Assembly (NCBI GenBank): GCA_963713695.1
Contig: CAVQMU010000010.1
Span: 186,001 to 250,000, forward strand
Length of the DNA stretch: 64,000 nucleotides
Direction: 5' to 3'
Source: Rhodoblastus sp963713695
GTDB lineage: Bacteria > Pseudomonadota > Alphaproteobacteria > Rhizobiales > Beijerinckiaceae
The notes under the pieces: model-generated
What the model saw: the letters and a program-made list of their open reading frames with translations, nothing else
The model's database searches: none
What the model was told of the DNA's origin: nothing
Part shown: positions 26,692 to 36,205 of the stretch, in pieces
Numbering within the stretch: position 1 is the stretch's first letter
Layout: the number at the start of each line of letters is the position of its first letter
Made by a program: the position numbers and the translations under genes

Positions 26692-27407
26692 AGCTGGCCC
26701 GTTGGGTCCTTGTCGCATTTCTTTGCCTCGCCTTTGCGGATCGCGTCCGCGCGGGCGACGTCGTGCGCGCAGCCGACTATGACGCCTACTGGCTTTGGGC
26801 TGGGGTCAGAGCGCCCGCCGGCATCGACAAGGCGCGAACGGTCTATCTGCTGCAAGGCGAGGTCGGACCTGGCGCCGATGGCGGCGTTCGCCTGAAGGCG
26901 CAGGGCGGATCGACGCCGGGCCCGCACGCGCCTTCTCTCTGGCTGAGCTATCGGGCGCGCAGCCTCGATTGGGGGCCGGCTGTCATCGCGGCGATCTCGC
27001 GCCGGCTTGCCGCGTGGCGCGCGCAGCCGGGCCGCGTCGTCGGCATCCAGGTGGATTTCGACGCCTCGACCCACGGCTTGCAGGGGTATGCCGACTTTTT
27101 GCGTTCCCTCCGGCAGGCGCTGCCCGCCGACTGCGGGCTCAGCGTCACCGGCCTGATGGATTGGGCGTCCCAGGCCGAGCCTGAGGATCTCGACAGATTG
27201 TCGGGGGCCGTGGACGAAATCATCTTCCAGACCTATCGCGACCGCGAGACGGTCAAGGATATCGACGCCTATCTCCAGCGACTTGGCCGTGTCCACATTC
27301 CCTTCCGCCTGGGCCTGGCGGAAGGAGCGGCCTGGGCGCCGCCGGCCGGACTCGCCGGCAATCCCTATTTCAGGGGTTATGTCGTTTTCCTGCGCAACTC
27401 GCCCTGA
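26688..27407 (+). CDS. DUF3142 protein, second gene of a coupled pair
   Basis: A 239-residue exported protein beginning at GTG 26688, which overlaps the upstream stop as GTGA. The signal peptide is LARWVLVAFLCLAFADRVRA. The body matches DUF3142, a TIM-barrel-like fold related to glycoside hydrolases. It has the strand motif VVGIQVDFDAST, where two Asp could be catalytic, then LSVTGLMDW and EIIFQTYRD. A carbohydrate-active role is possible but unproven. Translation is coupled to the preceding repeat protein. Confidence 0.83.
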   Translation: MKLARWVLVAFLCLAFADRVRAGDVVRAADYDAYWLWAGVRAPAGIDKARTVYLLQGEVGPGADGGVRLKAQGGSTPGPHAPSLWLSYRARSLDWGPAVIAAISRRLAAWRAQPGRVVGIQVDFDASTHGLQGYADFLRSLRQALPADCGLSVTGLMDWASQAEPEDLDRLSGAVDEIIFQTYRDRETVKDIDAYLQRLGRVHIPFRLGLAEGAAWAPPAGLAGNPYFRGYVVFLRNSP

Positions 27408-27440
27408 AAATCAGCGGCCGAGCGAGGGGCGAATAGTCGA

Positions 27441-27869
27441 TTACCCCAAAATCCATGCGAAAACGGCGCAAGACATCAAGCCCAGCACGGCGAGGCCCCA
27501 TTCGAGGCGACCCCAGTCCTTGACCATTTCGCGCGCATCGGCTTCCGGCTGCGCCGACGGGGCGGCGAGCAGGCGATTGTTCAGCGGCACGATGACGAAG
27601 AACGTGTAGGGCCAGCTCGCCAGCACCAGCAGCGCGCCCACGAGCCAGCGGATATCGCCGCCCTGGCCGAAAGCGACAATGGCGGCAAGCGCGGAGAGCA
27701 GCGCCAACCCGCCGAGCAGCGCGAATCCGCGACGGTCGCTCGGCGCCCATTCCTTCACCATCGACGAATCGTCAAGCGCCAGACGGGCCGGCTGTTCGAC
27801 CAGATTGACGTAGAGCGCCGCGCCGGTGAAGGCGGAGGCGAAAACCAGAGCAAGCAGAGCCGAAATCAT
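27441..27869 (-). CDS. DUF1772 / anthrone-oxygenase-like membrane protein
   Basis: A 142-residue integral membrane protein with about four helices (SALLALVFASAFTGAALYV near the start, AWILG at the end). The conserved N-terminal AALYVNLVEQPARL and central FFVIVPLNNRLLA mark the DUF1772 family. The function is not established in bacteria; fungal relatives are annotated as anthrone oxygenases. It is a single gene, convergent with the DUF3142 pair. Confidence 0.82.
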   Translation of the reverse strand: MISALLALVFASAFTGAALYVNLVEQPARLALDDSSMVKEWAPSDRRGFALLGGLALLSALAAIVAFGQGGDIRWLVGALLVLASWPYTFFVIVPLNNRLLAAPSAQPEADAREMVKDWGRLEWGLAVLGLMSCAVFAWILG

Positions 27870-28134
27870 GGGCAGCCTTAAAATTTTCAGCGCGAAGCGC
27901 GCAGAGCCTCATAACCCGTTTAATGCGCAACGGGAAGCCGTCGGCGGCGGCTGCGCGACGATGGACCTTTGACGCTTGGTCATGCGTTGCAAGGAAACGA
28001 ACCGTTAACCAAGCGCTGGCACGCTGGTTGCATTGATAATGCAAGGTAATTCGCCATCCAGATCGGGCCGGGCGCCGTCCGGCTGGCATGCTCGACATGT
28101 CGGCATGCACTACACGCCTCGTGGGAGTGGATCC

Positions 28135-28314
28135 ATGCCGATGTCTCGCTGTGAATATTGTGGTTTGCCGACGCGCATTCACTTCGCCTGGTGCCTGGAA
28201 AGCGGAGCCAAGGGCTCCATGCCGCCCGAAGCGCTGCGGCCGGGGGCCATCGTCGCCGACACCCGCGAGTGGCGCTGGCTGAAGCCGGTGGCCTCGCCGA
28301 GAGTGCGCCGCTGA
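28135..28314 (+). CDS. Small CxxC protein (possible zinc ribbon)
   Basis: A 59-residue protein starting MPMSRCEYCGLPTRIHFAW. It has a CEYC pair and a third Cys in FAWCLESG, suggesting metal binding, and a conserved-looking REWRWLKP near the end. A gtgggagtgg stretch upstream could be the ribosome-binding site. I do not recognise a family. Confidence 0.5.
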   Translation: MPMSRCEYCGLPTRIHFAWCLESGAKGSMPPEALRPGAIVADTREWRWLKPVASPRVRR

Positions 28315-28402
28315 ACGCTGAGTTCACGCCCGGTCGTCGTTGCAAAAAGCGCGATTTCAGTCCAACACTGCGCCGTCTCCAATTTAGAAACGGCCGCAAC
28401 TT

Positions 28403-29950
28403 ATGAAACGCGCACTGCCTGTCACCCGTGAAGACAATTTTCCCGAATGGTACCAGGCGGTGGTCGACCAGGCCGATCTTGCCGAGACTTCGCCGGTGCG
28501 CGGCTGCATGATCATCAAGCCCTGGGGCTGGGGAATCTGGGAGCTGGTGCAGGCCTCGCTCGACGCGCGGATCAAGGAAACCGGGCACGAAAACTGCTAT
28601 TTCCCGCTGTTCATCCCCATGAGCTTCATCGCCCAGGAGGCGAGCCACGTCGAAGGCTTCGCCAAGGAAATGGCAGTCGTCACCCATCATCGCCTCAAGG
28701 CGGTGGACGGCAAGCTCGTCGTCGATCCCACCTCGGAGCTCGAAGAGCCGCTGGTGGTGCGTCCGACCTCGGAGACGATCATCGGCGACGCCTTCCGCCG
28801 CTGGGTCAGCTCCTATCGCGACCTACCGATCCTCATCAATCAATGGGCCAATGTCGTGCGCTGGGAAATGCGCACCCGCATGTTTTTGCGCACGACGGAG
28901 TTTCTCTGGCAGGAGGGCCATACCGCCCACGCCACGAAAGAGGATGCGGTCGAGGAAACGCTGAAAATGCTCGAAGTTTATCGCGAGCTGGCCGAGGATG
29001 TGCTGGCCATGCCCGTGGTGACAGGCGAAAAGCCGGAAAACGAGCGTTTTCCGGGCGCCGACGCGACCTATTCGATCGAGGCGATGATGCAGGACGGCAA
29101 GGCCCTGCAGGCGGGCACCTCGCATTACCTGGGAACCAATTTCGCCAAGGCGCAGACCATCCGCTACCAGGGCGCCGACGGCGAATTGACCTATTGCCAC
29201 ACCACGTCCTGGGGCGTCTCGACCCGTCTGATTGGCGGCGTCATCATGACGCATGGCGACGACGACGGGCTGCGCCTGCCGCCGCGCATCGCTCCGACGC
29301 AAGTGGTGATCATTCCCATGCTGCGGGAAAAACCCGAGGATGCCGAAGTGCTCGCCTATTGCGAAAAGCTCGAGGCGGAAATCCGGAAGCTCCAGGTCTT
29401 CGGCCAACCCTTGCGGGTGAAACTCGACAAGAAGCAGGGCAAGGCGACGACCAAGCGTTGGGATTGGGTGCGGCGTGGCGCGCCGATCCTGCTTGAGGTC
29501 GGCCCGCGCGACGCCGCCGGCGACGCCGTGACGATGATTGTCCGCACCGAACTCTACGAGGGCGAAAAAATCAAGATGCAGCCTCGCGGCCGCGCTGATT
29601 TTCTGCTTCAGGCGCCAGGCCTGCTCGAAGGCGTACAGCAAAACCTCTACGCCGAGGCCAAGGCGCGGCTCGACGGCAATATACGCTCAGACCTTGGGAC
29701 GTTCGACGCCATCGCCGCCTATTTTGGCGCGGCGGCGGAGGACGACGAGGCCAAGGCCAGCTTCAAGGGCTGGGTGCGCGCGCCCTGGGCGCGCCCGACC
29801 GGCGCGGAGCTGGAACAGGTGGAGACGAAGCTCAAGACGCTGAAACTCACACTGCGCAACGTTCCCGTCGGCCAGGCGGGAGCGAGCGGGACCTGCGTCT
29901 TTACCGGCAAGCCGGCGGTCGAGGAGATCCTGATCGCCCGCGCATACTGA
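28403..29950 (+). CDS. proS: Proline--tRNA ligase, archaeal/eukaryotic-type
   Basis: A 515-residue class II synthetase that charges tRNA-Pro. Motif 2 is in VVRWEMRTRMFLRTTEFLWQ and motif 3 in MTHGDDDGLRLPPR. The N-terminal KPWGWGIWELVQ and the TAHATKEDA block match the archaeal/Thermus/eukaryotic ProRS lineage, not the shorter alphaproteobacterial form or the E. coli form with an inserted editing domain. The C-terminal domain lacks the Cys-based zinc site of the Thermus enzyme; only one Cys remains, near the end, but the terminal aromatic (ARAY) is kept. It is probably the product of old lateral transfer. Confidence 0.95.
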   Translation: MKRALPVTREDNFPEWYQAVVDQADLAETSPVRGCMIIKPWGWGIWELVQASLDARIKETGHENCYFPLFIPMSFIAQEASHVEGFAKEMAVVTHHRLKAVDGKLVVDPTSELEEPLVVRPTSETIIGDAFRRWVSSYRDLPILINQWANVVRWEMRTRMFLRTTEFLWQEGHTAHATKEDAVEETLKMLEVYRELAEDVLAMPVVTGEKPENERFPGADATYSIEAMMQDGKALQAGTSHYLGTNFAKAQTIRYQGADGELTYCHTTSWGVSTRLIGGVIMTHGDDDGLRLPPRIAPTQVVIIPMLREKPEDAEVLAYCEKLEAEIRKLQVFGQPLRVKLDKKQGKATTKRWDWVRRGAPILLEVGPRDAAGDAVTMIVRTELYEGEKIKMQPRGRADFLLQAPGLLEGVQQNLYAEAKARLDGNIRSDLGTFDAIAAYFGAAAEDDEAKASFKGWVRAPWARPTGAELEQVETKLKTLKLTLRNVPVGQAGASGTCVFTGKPAVEEILIARAY

Positions 29951-29951
29951 A

Positions 29952-30015
29952 GAGGCGGCCCTCATCCCGAGCAGGCCCTGCCGGGCCTCGAAGGACGAGG
30001 GCGCTCGGCCGCCTC
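29952..30015. repeat. Palindromic intergenic element after proS
   Basis: The outer arms GAGGCGGCC (29952-29960) and GGCCGCCTC (30007-30015) are perfect complements. Between them lie ctcatcccgagcaggccc and gggcctcgaaggacgagg, the common alphaproteobacterial 'ctcatcctgag...cgaaggatgag' repeat. The element sits between the convergent proS and SPW genes and may end transcription. Confidence 0.72.
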
Positions 30016-30031
30016 CCCATGACGACGCGCC

Positions 30032-30409
30032 TCAGCGGCTCATCATGCGCGCGCCGGTGTGGTGGACCTCCCACAATTCCCAGCCTGTCGACAGCACCAC
30101 CAGCAGGCCGAGCACGTAATGCGCTGACACCGCGTGCATGACATGGGTGAAGCCGAAAATATAAGGCGAGGCGATCACCGCCAGCCCTACCAGGAGGTTG
30201 AGCCATTCCTCCCATTCCGCGAACTTGACGATTGCGGCCAGGGCGAGGACGGCGATGACGATGCCGCTGATCCAGGCTGTGCGGGCCGCCATCTCCTCGC
30301 CCGAATAGTCAAGAGCCCAAGGCGAAGCGAACAGGAGGACGCCAAGGATCAGGTTGGCGAAATCCTGAAAACGCGCTCCGGGTTTTTTGAAGTCGGTATA
30401 GCCGGCCAT
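30032..30409 (-). CDS. SPW-repeat membrane protein
   Basis: A 125-residue inner-membrane protein with four predicted helices. It carries two copies of the family repeat, seen as LFASPWALDYS near residue 27 and IASPYIFGFT near residue 80. SPW-repeat proteins are short four-helix proteins of unknown function, often stress-linked. The conserved acidic/tryptophan loop FAEWEEWLN lies between helices. A single gene. Confidence 0.9.
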   Translation of the reverse strand: MAGYTDFKKPGARFQDFANLILGVLLFASPWALDYSGEEMAARTAWISGIVIAVLALAAIVKFAEWEEWLNLLVGLAVIASPYIFGFTHVMHAVSAHYVLGLLVVLSTGWELWEVHHTGARMMSR

Positions 30410-30616
30410 GTTCCTCTCCGATTTTCCGTGCGACCGGCGCCATGCCGGCGCTCCCTCTGTTTGAGGGATTTAGTTGGCGGCACGGCCGAATCAAGCGAGG
30501 CTGTGGGCGTGGCGACGGGACGCAGGTCCATGCGAAAAGATCGGCTTTCCCTTTGGCGCAAGTTCATGTACGCGATTGTCATAAAAGTTTCGTAAATCTG
30601 TAATTCGGGGGCGGGG

Positions 30617-31261
30617 ATGCTCGGCTGGCTTCAGGCTTTGATGCCGAAAGAGGCGCGGTTTTTCGATCTGTTCGAACAGCATGCGAAAATATCGCTTGAG
30701 GCGGCGCAGGCCTTGCGCGCTCTGCTGGACGGCGGCGACAGGGTCCCAAGCCTCTGTGCCGAAGTCACGCGCAAGGAAGACGAGGCTGACGCCGTGTCGC
30801 GCGAAGTGCTGCTCGCCCTGCGCCGCAGCTTCATCACGCCTTTCGACCGCAGCGACATTCACGGCCTGATCAATGACATGGACGACGCCGTCGACCAGAT
30901 GCGCCAGACGGTGAAGGCGATCAATCTGTTCGACGTCGTCAGTTTCGAGCCGGGAATGGTCAAGATCGGCGACCTCATCGTGGAATCCGCCAAGATCGCG
31001 CTCGAAACCATGCCGCTGCTGCGCGCCATCAACGCAAACGCGTCCAAGCTCAACGTCGCCAATGAAACGATCATCCGGCTCGAAGAAGAATCCGACCAGA
31101 TCTACATCCAGGGTCTGAAAGAGCTTTATCAGAAGCACAAGGACGACCATCCCATGGGCTATATCGTCGGCTCCGAGATCTTCGGCCACCTCGAAAAAGT
31201 CGTCGATTGTTTCGAGGATTCGGCCAATCGCATCAGCGGCATCCTCCTCGAGCACATGTAA
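30617..31261 (+). CDS. DUF47 (PhoU-like) phosphate transport accessory protein
   Basis: A 214-residue helical cytosolic protein of the DUF47/PhoU-like family, which works with Pit-type permeases. Typical blocks are LMPKEARFFDLFEQHA at the start, FDRSDIHGLINDMDDAVD in the middle and EKVVDCFEDSANR at the end; the E/DxxxD motifs are thought to bind metal clusters in PhoU-like proteins. The pit gene starts 11 bases later, and co-location is the rule for this family. The start is GTG or ATG at 30617 with the gggg-rich leader. Confidence 0.94.
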   Translation: MLGWLQALMPKEARFFDLFEQHAKISLEAAQALRALLDGGDRVPSLCAEVTRKEDEADAVSREVLLALRRSFITPFDRSDIHGLINDMDDAVDQMRQTVKAINLFDVVSFEPGMVKIGDLIVESAKIALETMPLLRAINANASKLNVANETIIRLEEESDQIYIQGLKELYQKHKDDHPMGYIVGSEIFGHLEKVVDCFEDSANRISGILLEHM

Positions 31262-31271
31262 GGTCCGGGGC

Positions 31272-32267
31272 ATGGACGGCGCTTCACTCACACTTGCCGC
31301 GCTCATCGCCGTCGCATTGCTGTTCGACTTTTTGAACGGCTTGCACGACGCCGCCAATTCCATCGCCACCATCGTCTCAACTCGCGTGCTGCGGCCGCAA
31401 TACGCGGTGTTCTGGGCCGCATTTTTCAATTTCATCGCTTTTGCAGTGTTCGGCCTGCATGTCGCCAATACCGTGGGCAGCGGCATCGTCGACAAGAGCC
31501 TTGTCGACGATCGGCTGATCTTCGGGGCGCTGACCGGCGGCATTGTCTGGAACGTCGTCACCTGGCTCGCCGGCATACCCTCTTCGAGTTCGCATGCGCT
31601 GATCGGAGGGCTTGTCGGCGCCGGACTCGCAAAGGCTGGGCCCCGGGCGATCGTCTGGAGCGGCTTGAGCAAGACCGGCGCGGCGATTGTCCTGTCGCCG
31701 GCGCTCGGCTTTTTCCTGGCGTTGCTGCTGGTGCTGATCGTGTCCTGGATCTGCGTGCGCTTCACGCCGGTCGCCGTCAATTCGACCTTCCGCATCCTGC
31801 AGTTTGTTTCGGCCTCGGCCTATTCGCTGGGGCACGGCGGCAATGACGCCCAGAAGACCATGGGCATCATCGCCGTGCTGCTCTACGCTCACGGCGCCAC
31901 GGGCGAATTTCACGTGCCGTTGTGGGTGGTGCTGTCCTGCCAGTCGGCCATGGCGATCGGCACCATGTTCGGCGGCTGGCGCATCGTGCATACGATGGGA
32001 TCGAAAATCACCAAATTGACGCCAATGCAGGGCTTTTGCGCCGAAACCGGCGGCGCGCTGACCCTGTTCCTGGCGACGGGCCTCGGCGTCCCCGTCTCGA
32101 CCACCCACACAATCACCGGCGCGATCGTCGGCGTCGGCGCGGCCCGGCGGGTCTCGGCGGTGCGCTGGAATGTGGCGCAGAATATTGTCGTGGCCTGGGT
32201 GCTGACCATGCCGGCGGCGGGGCTTATCGCGGCGCTTGCCTATTATTGCGGCGGTTTCCTGCAATGA
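31272..32267 (+). CDS. pit: Low-affinity inorganic phosphate transporter, Pit family
   Basis: A 331-residue inner-membrane permease importing metal-phosphate with protons. Both inverted signature repeats are present: FDFLNGLHDAANSIATIVST near the N-terminus and SLGHGGNDAQKTMGI in the second half. About nine or ten helices are predicted. It is downstream of its DUF47 partner, and its stop overlaps the Nudix start (ATGA), giving a three-gene operon. No Pho-box was recognised upstream. Confidence 0.95.
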   Translation: MDGASLTLAALIAVALLFDFLNGLHDAANSIATIVSTRVLRPQYAVFWAAFFNFIAFAVFGLHVANTVGSGIVDKSLVDDRLIFGALTGGIVWNVVTWLAGIPSSSSHALIGGLVGAGLAKAGPRAIVWSGLSKTGAAIVLSPALGFFLALLLVLIVSWICVRFTPVAVNSTFRILQFVSASAYSLGHGGNDAQKTMGIIAVLLYAHGATGEFHVPLWVVLSCQSAMAIGTMFGGWRIVHTMGSKITKLTPMQGFCAETGGALTLFLATGLGVPVSTTHTITGAIVGVGAARRVSAVRWNVAQNIVVAWVLTMPAAGLIAALAYYCGGFLQ

Positions 32268-32752
32268 CCCGAGCAAAACCCACGAAATCGCCAAAAAAAT
32301 TGGCCAAGCAGGCCAGGAAGGCGCAAGGCGCGCCCGATAAACTGCAATATGCCGCTCTGCCCTGGCGCTGGAACGGGGAGCGGCTCGAAATCATGCTTGT
32401 CTCCTCGCGTGAGACGAAGCGCTGGATCGTTCCCAAGGGCTGGCCCATGTCCGGACGCTCTGGCGCGGCCTCCGCCGCCATCGAGGCTCTGGAGGAGGCG
32501 GGCCTGCTTGGCGCGATTTCCGCGCAGCCGATCGGACATTATTTCTACGCCAAGCGATTTTCGCTCGGCAAGGAGCAGCTATGCCGCGTCGAGGTGTTTG
32601 AACTGCGCGTCACCCGCCAGCGAGAGACCTGGCTTGAGCAGGATCAGCGCACGACGCAGTGGTTCCCGGCCGAAGAGGCGGTTGGGGCAGTCTCAGACCC
32701 AGGGCTTGGCGCCCTGATCGGCGAATTCATCCGCAGCTTCGACGCATCCTGA
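32264..32752 (+). CDS. Nudix hydrolase with degenerate box
   Basis: A 162-residue protein starting at ATG 32264, which overlaps the pit stop by four bases. A basic Lys-rich N-terminus is followed by a Nudix fold (YAALPWRWNG ... VPKGWPM). The Nudix box keeps the catalytic EE (IEALEEAG), but Ile replaces the usual Arg and the first box Glu is Arg. The relatives I recall are diphosphoinositol-polyphosphate-hydrolase-like. Linkage to a phosphate permease suggests a role in polyphosphate or inositol-phosphate turnover; activity may be weak. Confidence 0.88.
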   Translation: MTRAKPTKSPKKLAKQARKAQGAPDKLQYAALPWRWNGERLEIMLVSSRETKRWIVPKGWPMSGRSGAASAAIEALEEAGLLGAISAQPIGHYFYAKRFSLGKEQLCRVEVFELRVTRQRETWLEQDQRTTQWFPAEEAVGAVSDPGLGALIGEFIRSFDAS

Positions 32753-32879
32753 GATTCGAAGCGCGAACCCGCGTGGACGCGGACGCCGCGATTGTGTATT
32801 GGCTCCGCGAACCTAAATAAACTCGGGCGATCCCAAATAGATGGACGCGCTCGCCCGCCCGCAAACCTTGGATACAGCC

Positions 32880-34719
32880 ATGCCGCAGCTTCGCTCCCGC
32901 ACTTCCACCCATGGACGCAACATGGCCGGCGCGCGCGGCCTTTGGCGCGCGACTGGCATGAAGGACGGCGATTTCGGCAAGCCGATCATCGCCGTGGTCA
33001 ACAGTTTTACGCAATTCGTGCCGGGCCATGTGCATCTCAAGGATCTCGGGCAGCTGGTGGCGCGCGAGATCGAGGCGGCGGGCGGCGTCGCCAAGGAATT
33101 CAACACCATCGCTATCGACGACGGCATCGCCATGGGCCATGCGGGCATGCTCTACAGCCTGCCTTCGCGCGAAATCATCGCCGACAGCGTCGAATACATG
33201 GCCAACGCCCATTGCGCCGACGCGCTGGTCTGCATCTCCAATTGCGACAAGATCACGCCGGGCATGCTGATGGCGGCGCTGCGCCTGAACATTCCCGCGG
33301 TGTTCGTCTCGGGCGGGCCGATGGAGGCCGGCAAGGTGGTGATTGGCGGCAAGACGAAGGCCATTGATCTCATCGACGCCATGGTCGCGGCCGCGGACGA
33401 CAAGAACAGCGACGAGGACGTCGCGGCGATGGAGCGCTCGGCCTGCCCGACCTGCGGCTCCTGCTCGGGCATGTTCACCGCCAATTCCATGAACTGCCTG
33501 ACCGAGGCGCTCGGCCTGTCGCTGCCCGGCAACGGCACGGTGGTGGCGACCCACGCCGATCGCAAGGAGCTGTTCCTGAGGGCGGGCCGCACCGCGGTCG
33601 AGCTCTGCCGCCGCTATTACGAGCAGGGCGACGAGACCGCGCTGCCGCGGAAAATCGCCAGCTTCAAGTCTTTCGAAAACGCCATGACGCTCGACATCGC
33701 CATGGGCGGCTCGACCAACACAGTGCTGCACCTGCTCGCGGCGGCCTATGAGGCCGGCCTGAAGTTCGAGATGGCCGACATCGACCGCCTGTCGCGCCGC
33801 GTGCCCGTCCTGTGCAAGGTCGCTCCATCCGTGCCCGACGTGCATATCGAGGACGTGCATCGCGCTGGCGGCATTTACGGAATTCTCGGCGAACTCGACC
33901 GCGCGGGACTGCTGAACCGCGACGTGCATAGCGTCCACGCTCCGAGCCTTGAGGCGGGATTGGCGCAATGGGACATCAAGCGCTCCAATGACGAGAAGCT
34001 TCGCGATTTCTTCCGCGCCTCGCCGGGCGGCGTGCCGACCCAGGAGGCTTTTTCGCAGTCCCGCCGCTATGAACTCGCTGGATGACGACCGCGAAAAGGG
34101 CGTGATCCGCTCGGCGGAGCACGCCTTTTCCAAGGACGGCGGCCTCGCCGTGCTGTTCGGCAACCTTGCTGTCGACGGCGCCATCGTCAAGACGGCGGGC
34201 GTCGATCCCAGCGTCTACAAATTTTCGGGTCCGGCCGTGGTTTTCGAGAGCCAGGATGCGGCGGTCGAGGCGATCCTCAAGGGCGGCGTCAAGGCCGGCG
34301 ACGTCGTGGTGATCCGTTACGAGGGGCCGCGCGGCGGCCCGGGCATGCAGGAAATGCTTTATCCCACCAGCTATCTCAAGAGCATGGGTCTCGGAAAGGC
34401 CTGCGCGCTGATCACCGACGGACGTTTTTCGGGCGGCACGGCCGGCCTGTCCATCGGCCACGTCTCGCCGGAAGCCGAGGAGGGCGGGCTGATCGCGCTG
34501 GTCGAGCCCGGCGACCGCATCGAAATCGACATTCCCGCGCGCCTGCTGCGGCTCGATGTCGCCGAGGACGAGCTGGCCCGCCGTCGCGCGGCGATGGAGA
34601 CGAAAGGCAAGGACGCGTGGAAGCCGGTCGGGCGCGACCGTCCGGTCAGCGCGGCGCTGCGCGCCTACGCCGCCATGACCACGAGCGCCGCCAAGGGCGC
34701 GGTGCGGGTGGTTCCGTAA
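32880..34719 (+). pseudogene. ilvD: Dihydroxy-acid dehydratase IlvD, single frameshift near 34074
   Basis: An iron-sulfur dehydratase of branched-chain amino acid and pantothenate synthesis that makes 2-keto acids from 2,3-dihydroxy acids. The start MPQLRSRTSTHGRN at 32880 matches the family. Cluster cysteines are in ISNCDKITPG and CPTCGSCSGMF. Reading is normal to RRYE at 34073, then continues one frame over as SLDDDREKGVIRSAEHAF to the stop at 34719. Removing one base from gaactcg restores a full-length enzyme (about 612 residues). IlvD is normally essential for prototrophy and the rest of the gene is undamaged, so a sequence error is more likely than a real null. Confidence 0.9.
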
Positions 34720-34888
34720 GAATCAGGCCGCGATGGCGCGCGCCTTCCGGCGCCGTCGGGCGTGCCGTTGAAGGCCGTGCCGGAATGAGCCCCCAGTCTC
34801 GGTCGGCGGGACGGGCGTGCTGCGGCGAAGCGCAGCAACGCCGAACCAAAGGCCTCGCCGACGCCGTGATCCGCTCGGCTCCATGCAT

Positions 34889-36205
34889 TTAATGGGTTGT
34901 GGGCCTGTCCGCTGCTGCGAGGAAGTTTTTCGCCAGGCGATGGTAGAGCCCCTCGTTGCTGAAAACCTTGGACGCGGCGTTGGCGATCAGCGCCGCAGCC
35001 ATCAGGGGAATCACCATGGCGTGGTCGTTGGTCATTTCCGAAACGATGACGAAGGACGTGATCGGCGCCTGCACGACGCCGGTCAGATAGGAGACCATGC
35101 CGATCAGCGCGAGCGCGCCGAGCGGAACGTGGGGAAAGACGAGACTGAGTTCCGAAGCCAGGCCGGCGCCGATCGACAGCGAAGGCGCGAACACGCCGCC
35201 GGGTATGCCGCTGATCGCCGAAAAGGCGGTCGCGATGAATTTCAGCGGACCGAACCAGTAATCGATCGCTCCATTCGCGTGCACGACCGCCTTGGCTTGC
35301 GCATAGCCGGTGCCAAAAATGGAAACGTCGCCGTTGAGGCCGCAGAGCGCGACGCCAAGACCGCAGATCATCGCGAACAGGATCGGGTAGCGTTTGATTG
35401 CCACGCCGATGCGCCCAGGCAGGCCCGTGGCGAATAGGGCGAGAAGGCGAATGAACGCTCCACCCATGAGGCCGCCGATGACCGCGCAAACGACAATCGC
35501 GAACCAGGCCTTGCCGAACGGCAAACGCGCCGCGGTCGAGCCGAAATAGGAGTAGTCGCCGACGAGAGCCAATGAGGTCAGGCCGGCGGCGATCACCGCG
35601 CCGACGATCAGGCCGCTGGTGCGCGCTTCGAATGAACGGCTCATTTCCTCGATGCCGAAGACAATTCCGGCAAGCGGCGTGTTGAAGGCGGCAGCGACGC
35701 CGGCCGCCGCGCCGGCCAGGAGAAAGCCGGCCTGGCGATAGGGCGCGCGACGCCCCAGCGCGAACATGATCGCGGCGCCGACCTGGACCGTCGGCCCCTC
35801 GCGTCCTGTCGAGGCGCCGCACAGCAACCCGAGCGTCATGACGACGATCTTGCCGAAGGCGACCCGCAAGGAAACCAGCGGGGCGCGCGCTTCCTGGTCT
35901 TCGATCTGCAGCGCGGCGATCGCCTGGGGGATGCCGCTGCCTTGCGAATTGGGAAAGACATTGCGCGTCAGCAGCGCGGCGACGCCAAAGCCCAGCGGCG
36001 TCACGAAAAGCCCGATATGCGGCGCGAGGGTGAGAATTTGCTGGAATTTGCCCTGGGCGCCGTCGGCCAGCCGGGCCATCAGCACCGCCGCCGCGCCAAC
36101 GGCGAGGCCGCCGACCAGAAAAATCGTGCGCCGCGTCCAACGTTTGAACGCCAGACGCGAACGCAGCGCCAGATGCGAGGCGTAGCGCCTAACGTTTTCC
36201 GCCAT
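34889..36205 (-). CDS. ClC-family chloride/proton antiporter
   Basis: A 438-residue inner-membrane protein with the ClC selectivity motifs GSGIP (residues 89-93), GREGP (134-138) and GIPGGVFAPS (about 340). The gating Glu is Glu136. An internal Glu in GIEEMSRSF (near 186) matches the proton glutamate of E. coli ClC, which argues for 2Cl-/H+ exchange rather than a passive channel. No C-terminal CBS pair is present, as in ClcA. Likely role: charge balance during acid stress. A single gene. Confidence 0.93.
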   Translation of the reverse strand: MAENVRRYASHLALRSRLAFKRWTRRTIFLVGGLAVGAAAVLMARLADGAQGKFQQILTLAPHIGLFVTPLGFGVAALLTRNVFPNSQGSGIPQAIAALQIEDQEARAPLVSLRVAFGKIVVMTLGLLCGASTGREGPTVQVGAAIMFALGRRAPYRQAGFLLAGAAAGVAAAFNTPLAGIVFGIEEMSRSFEARTSGLIVGAVIAAGLTSLALVGDYSYFGSTAARLPFGKAWFAIVVCAVIGGLMGGAFIRLLALFATGLPGRIGVAIKRYPILFAMICGLGVALCGLNGDVSIFGTGYAQAKAVVHANGAIDYWFGPLKFIATAFSAISGIPGGVFAPSLSIGAGLASELSLVFPHVPLGALALIGMVSYLTGVVQAPITSFVIVSEMTNDHAMVIPLMAAALIANAASKVFSNEGLYHRLAKNFLAAADRPTTH

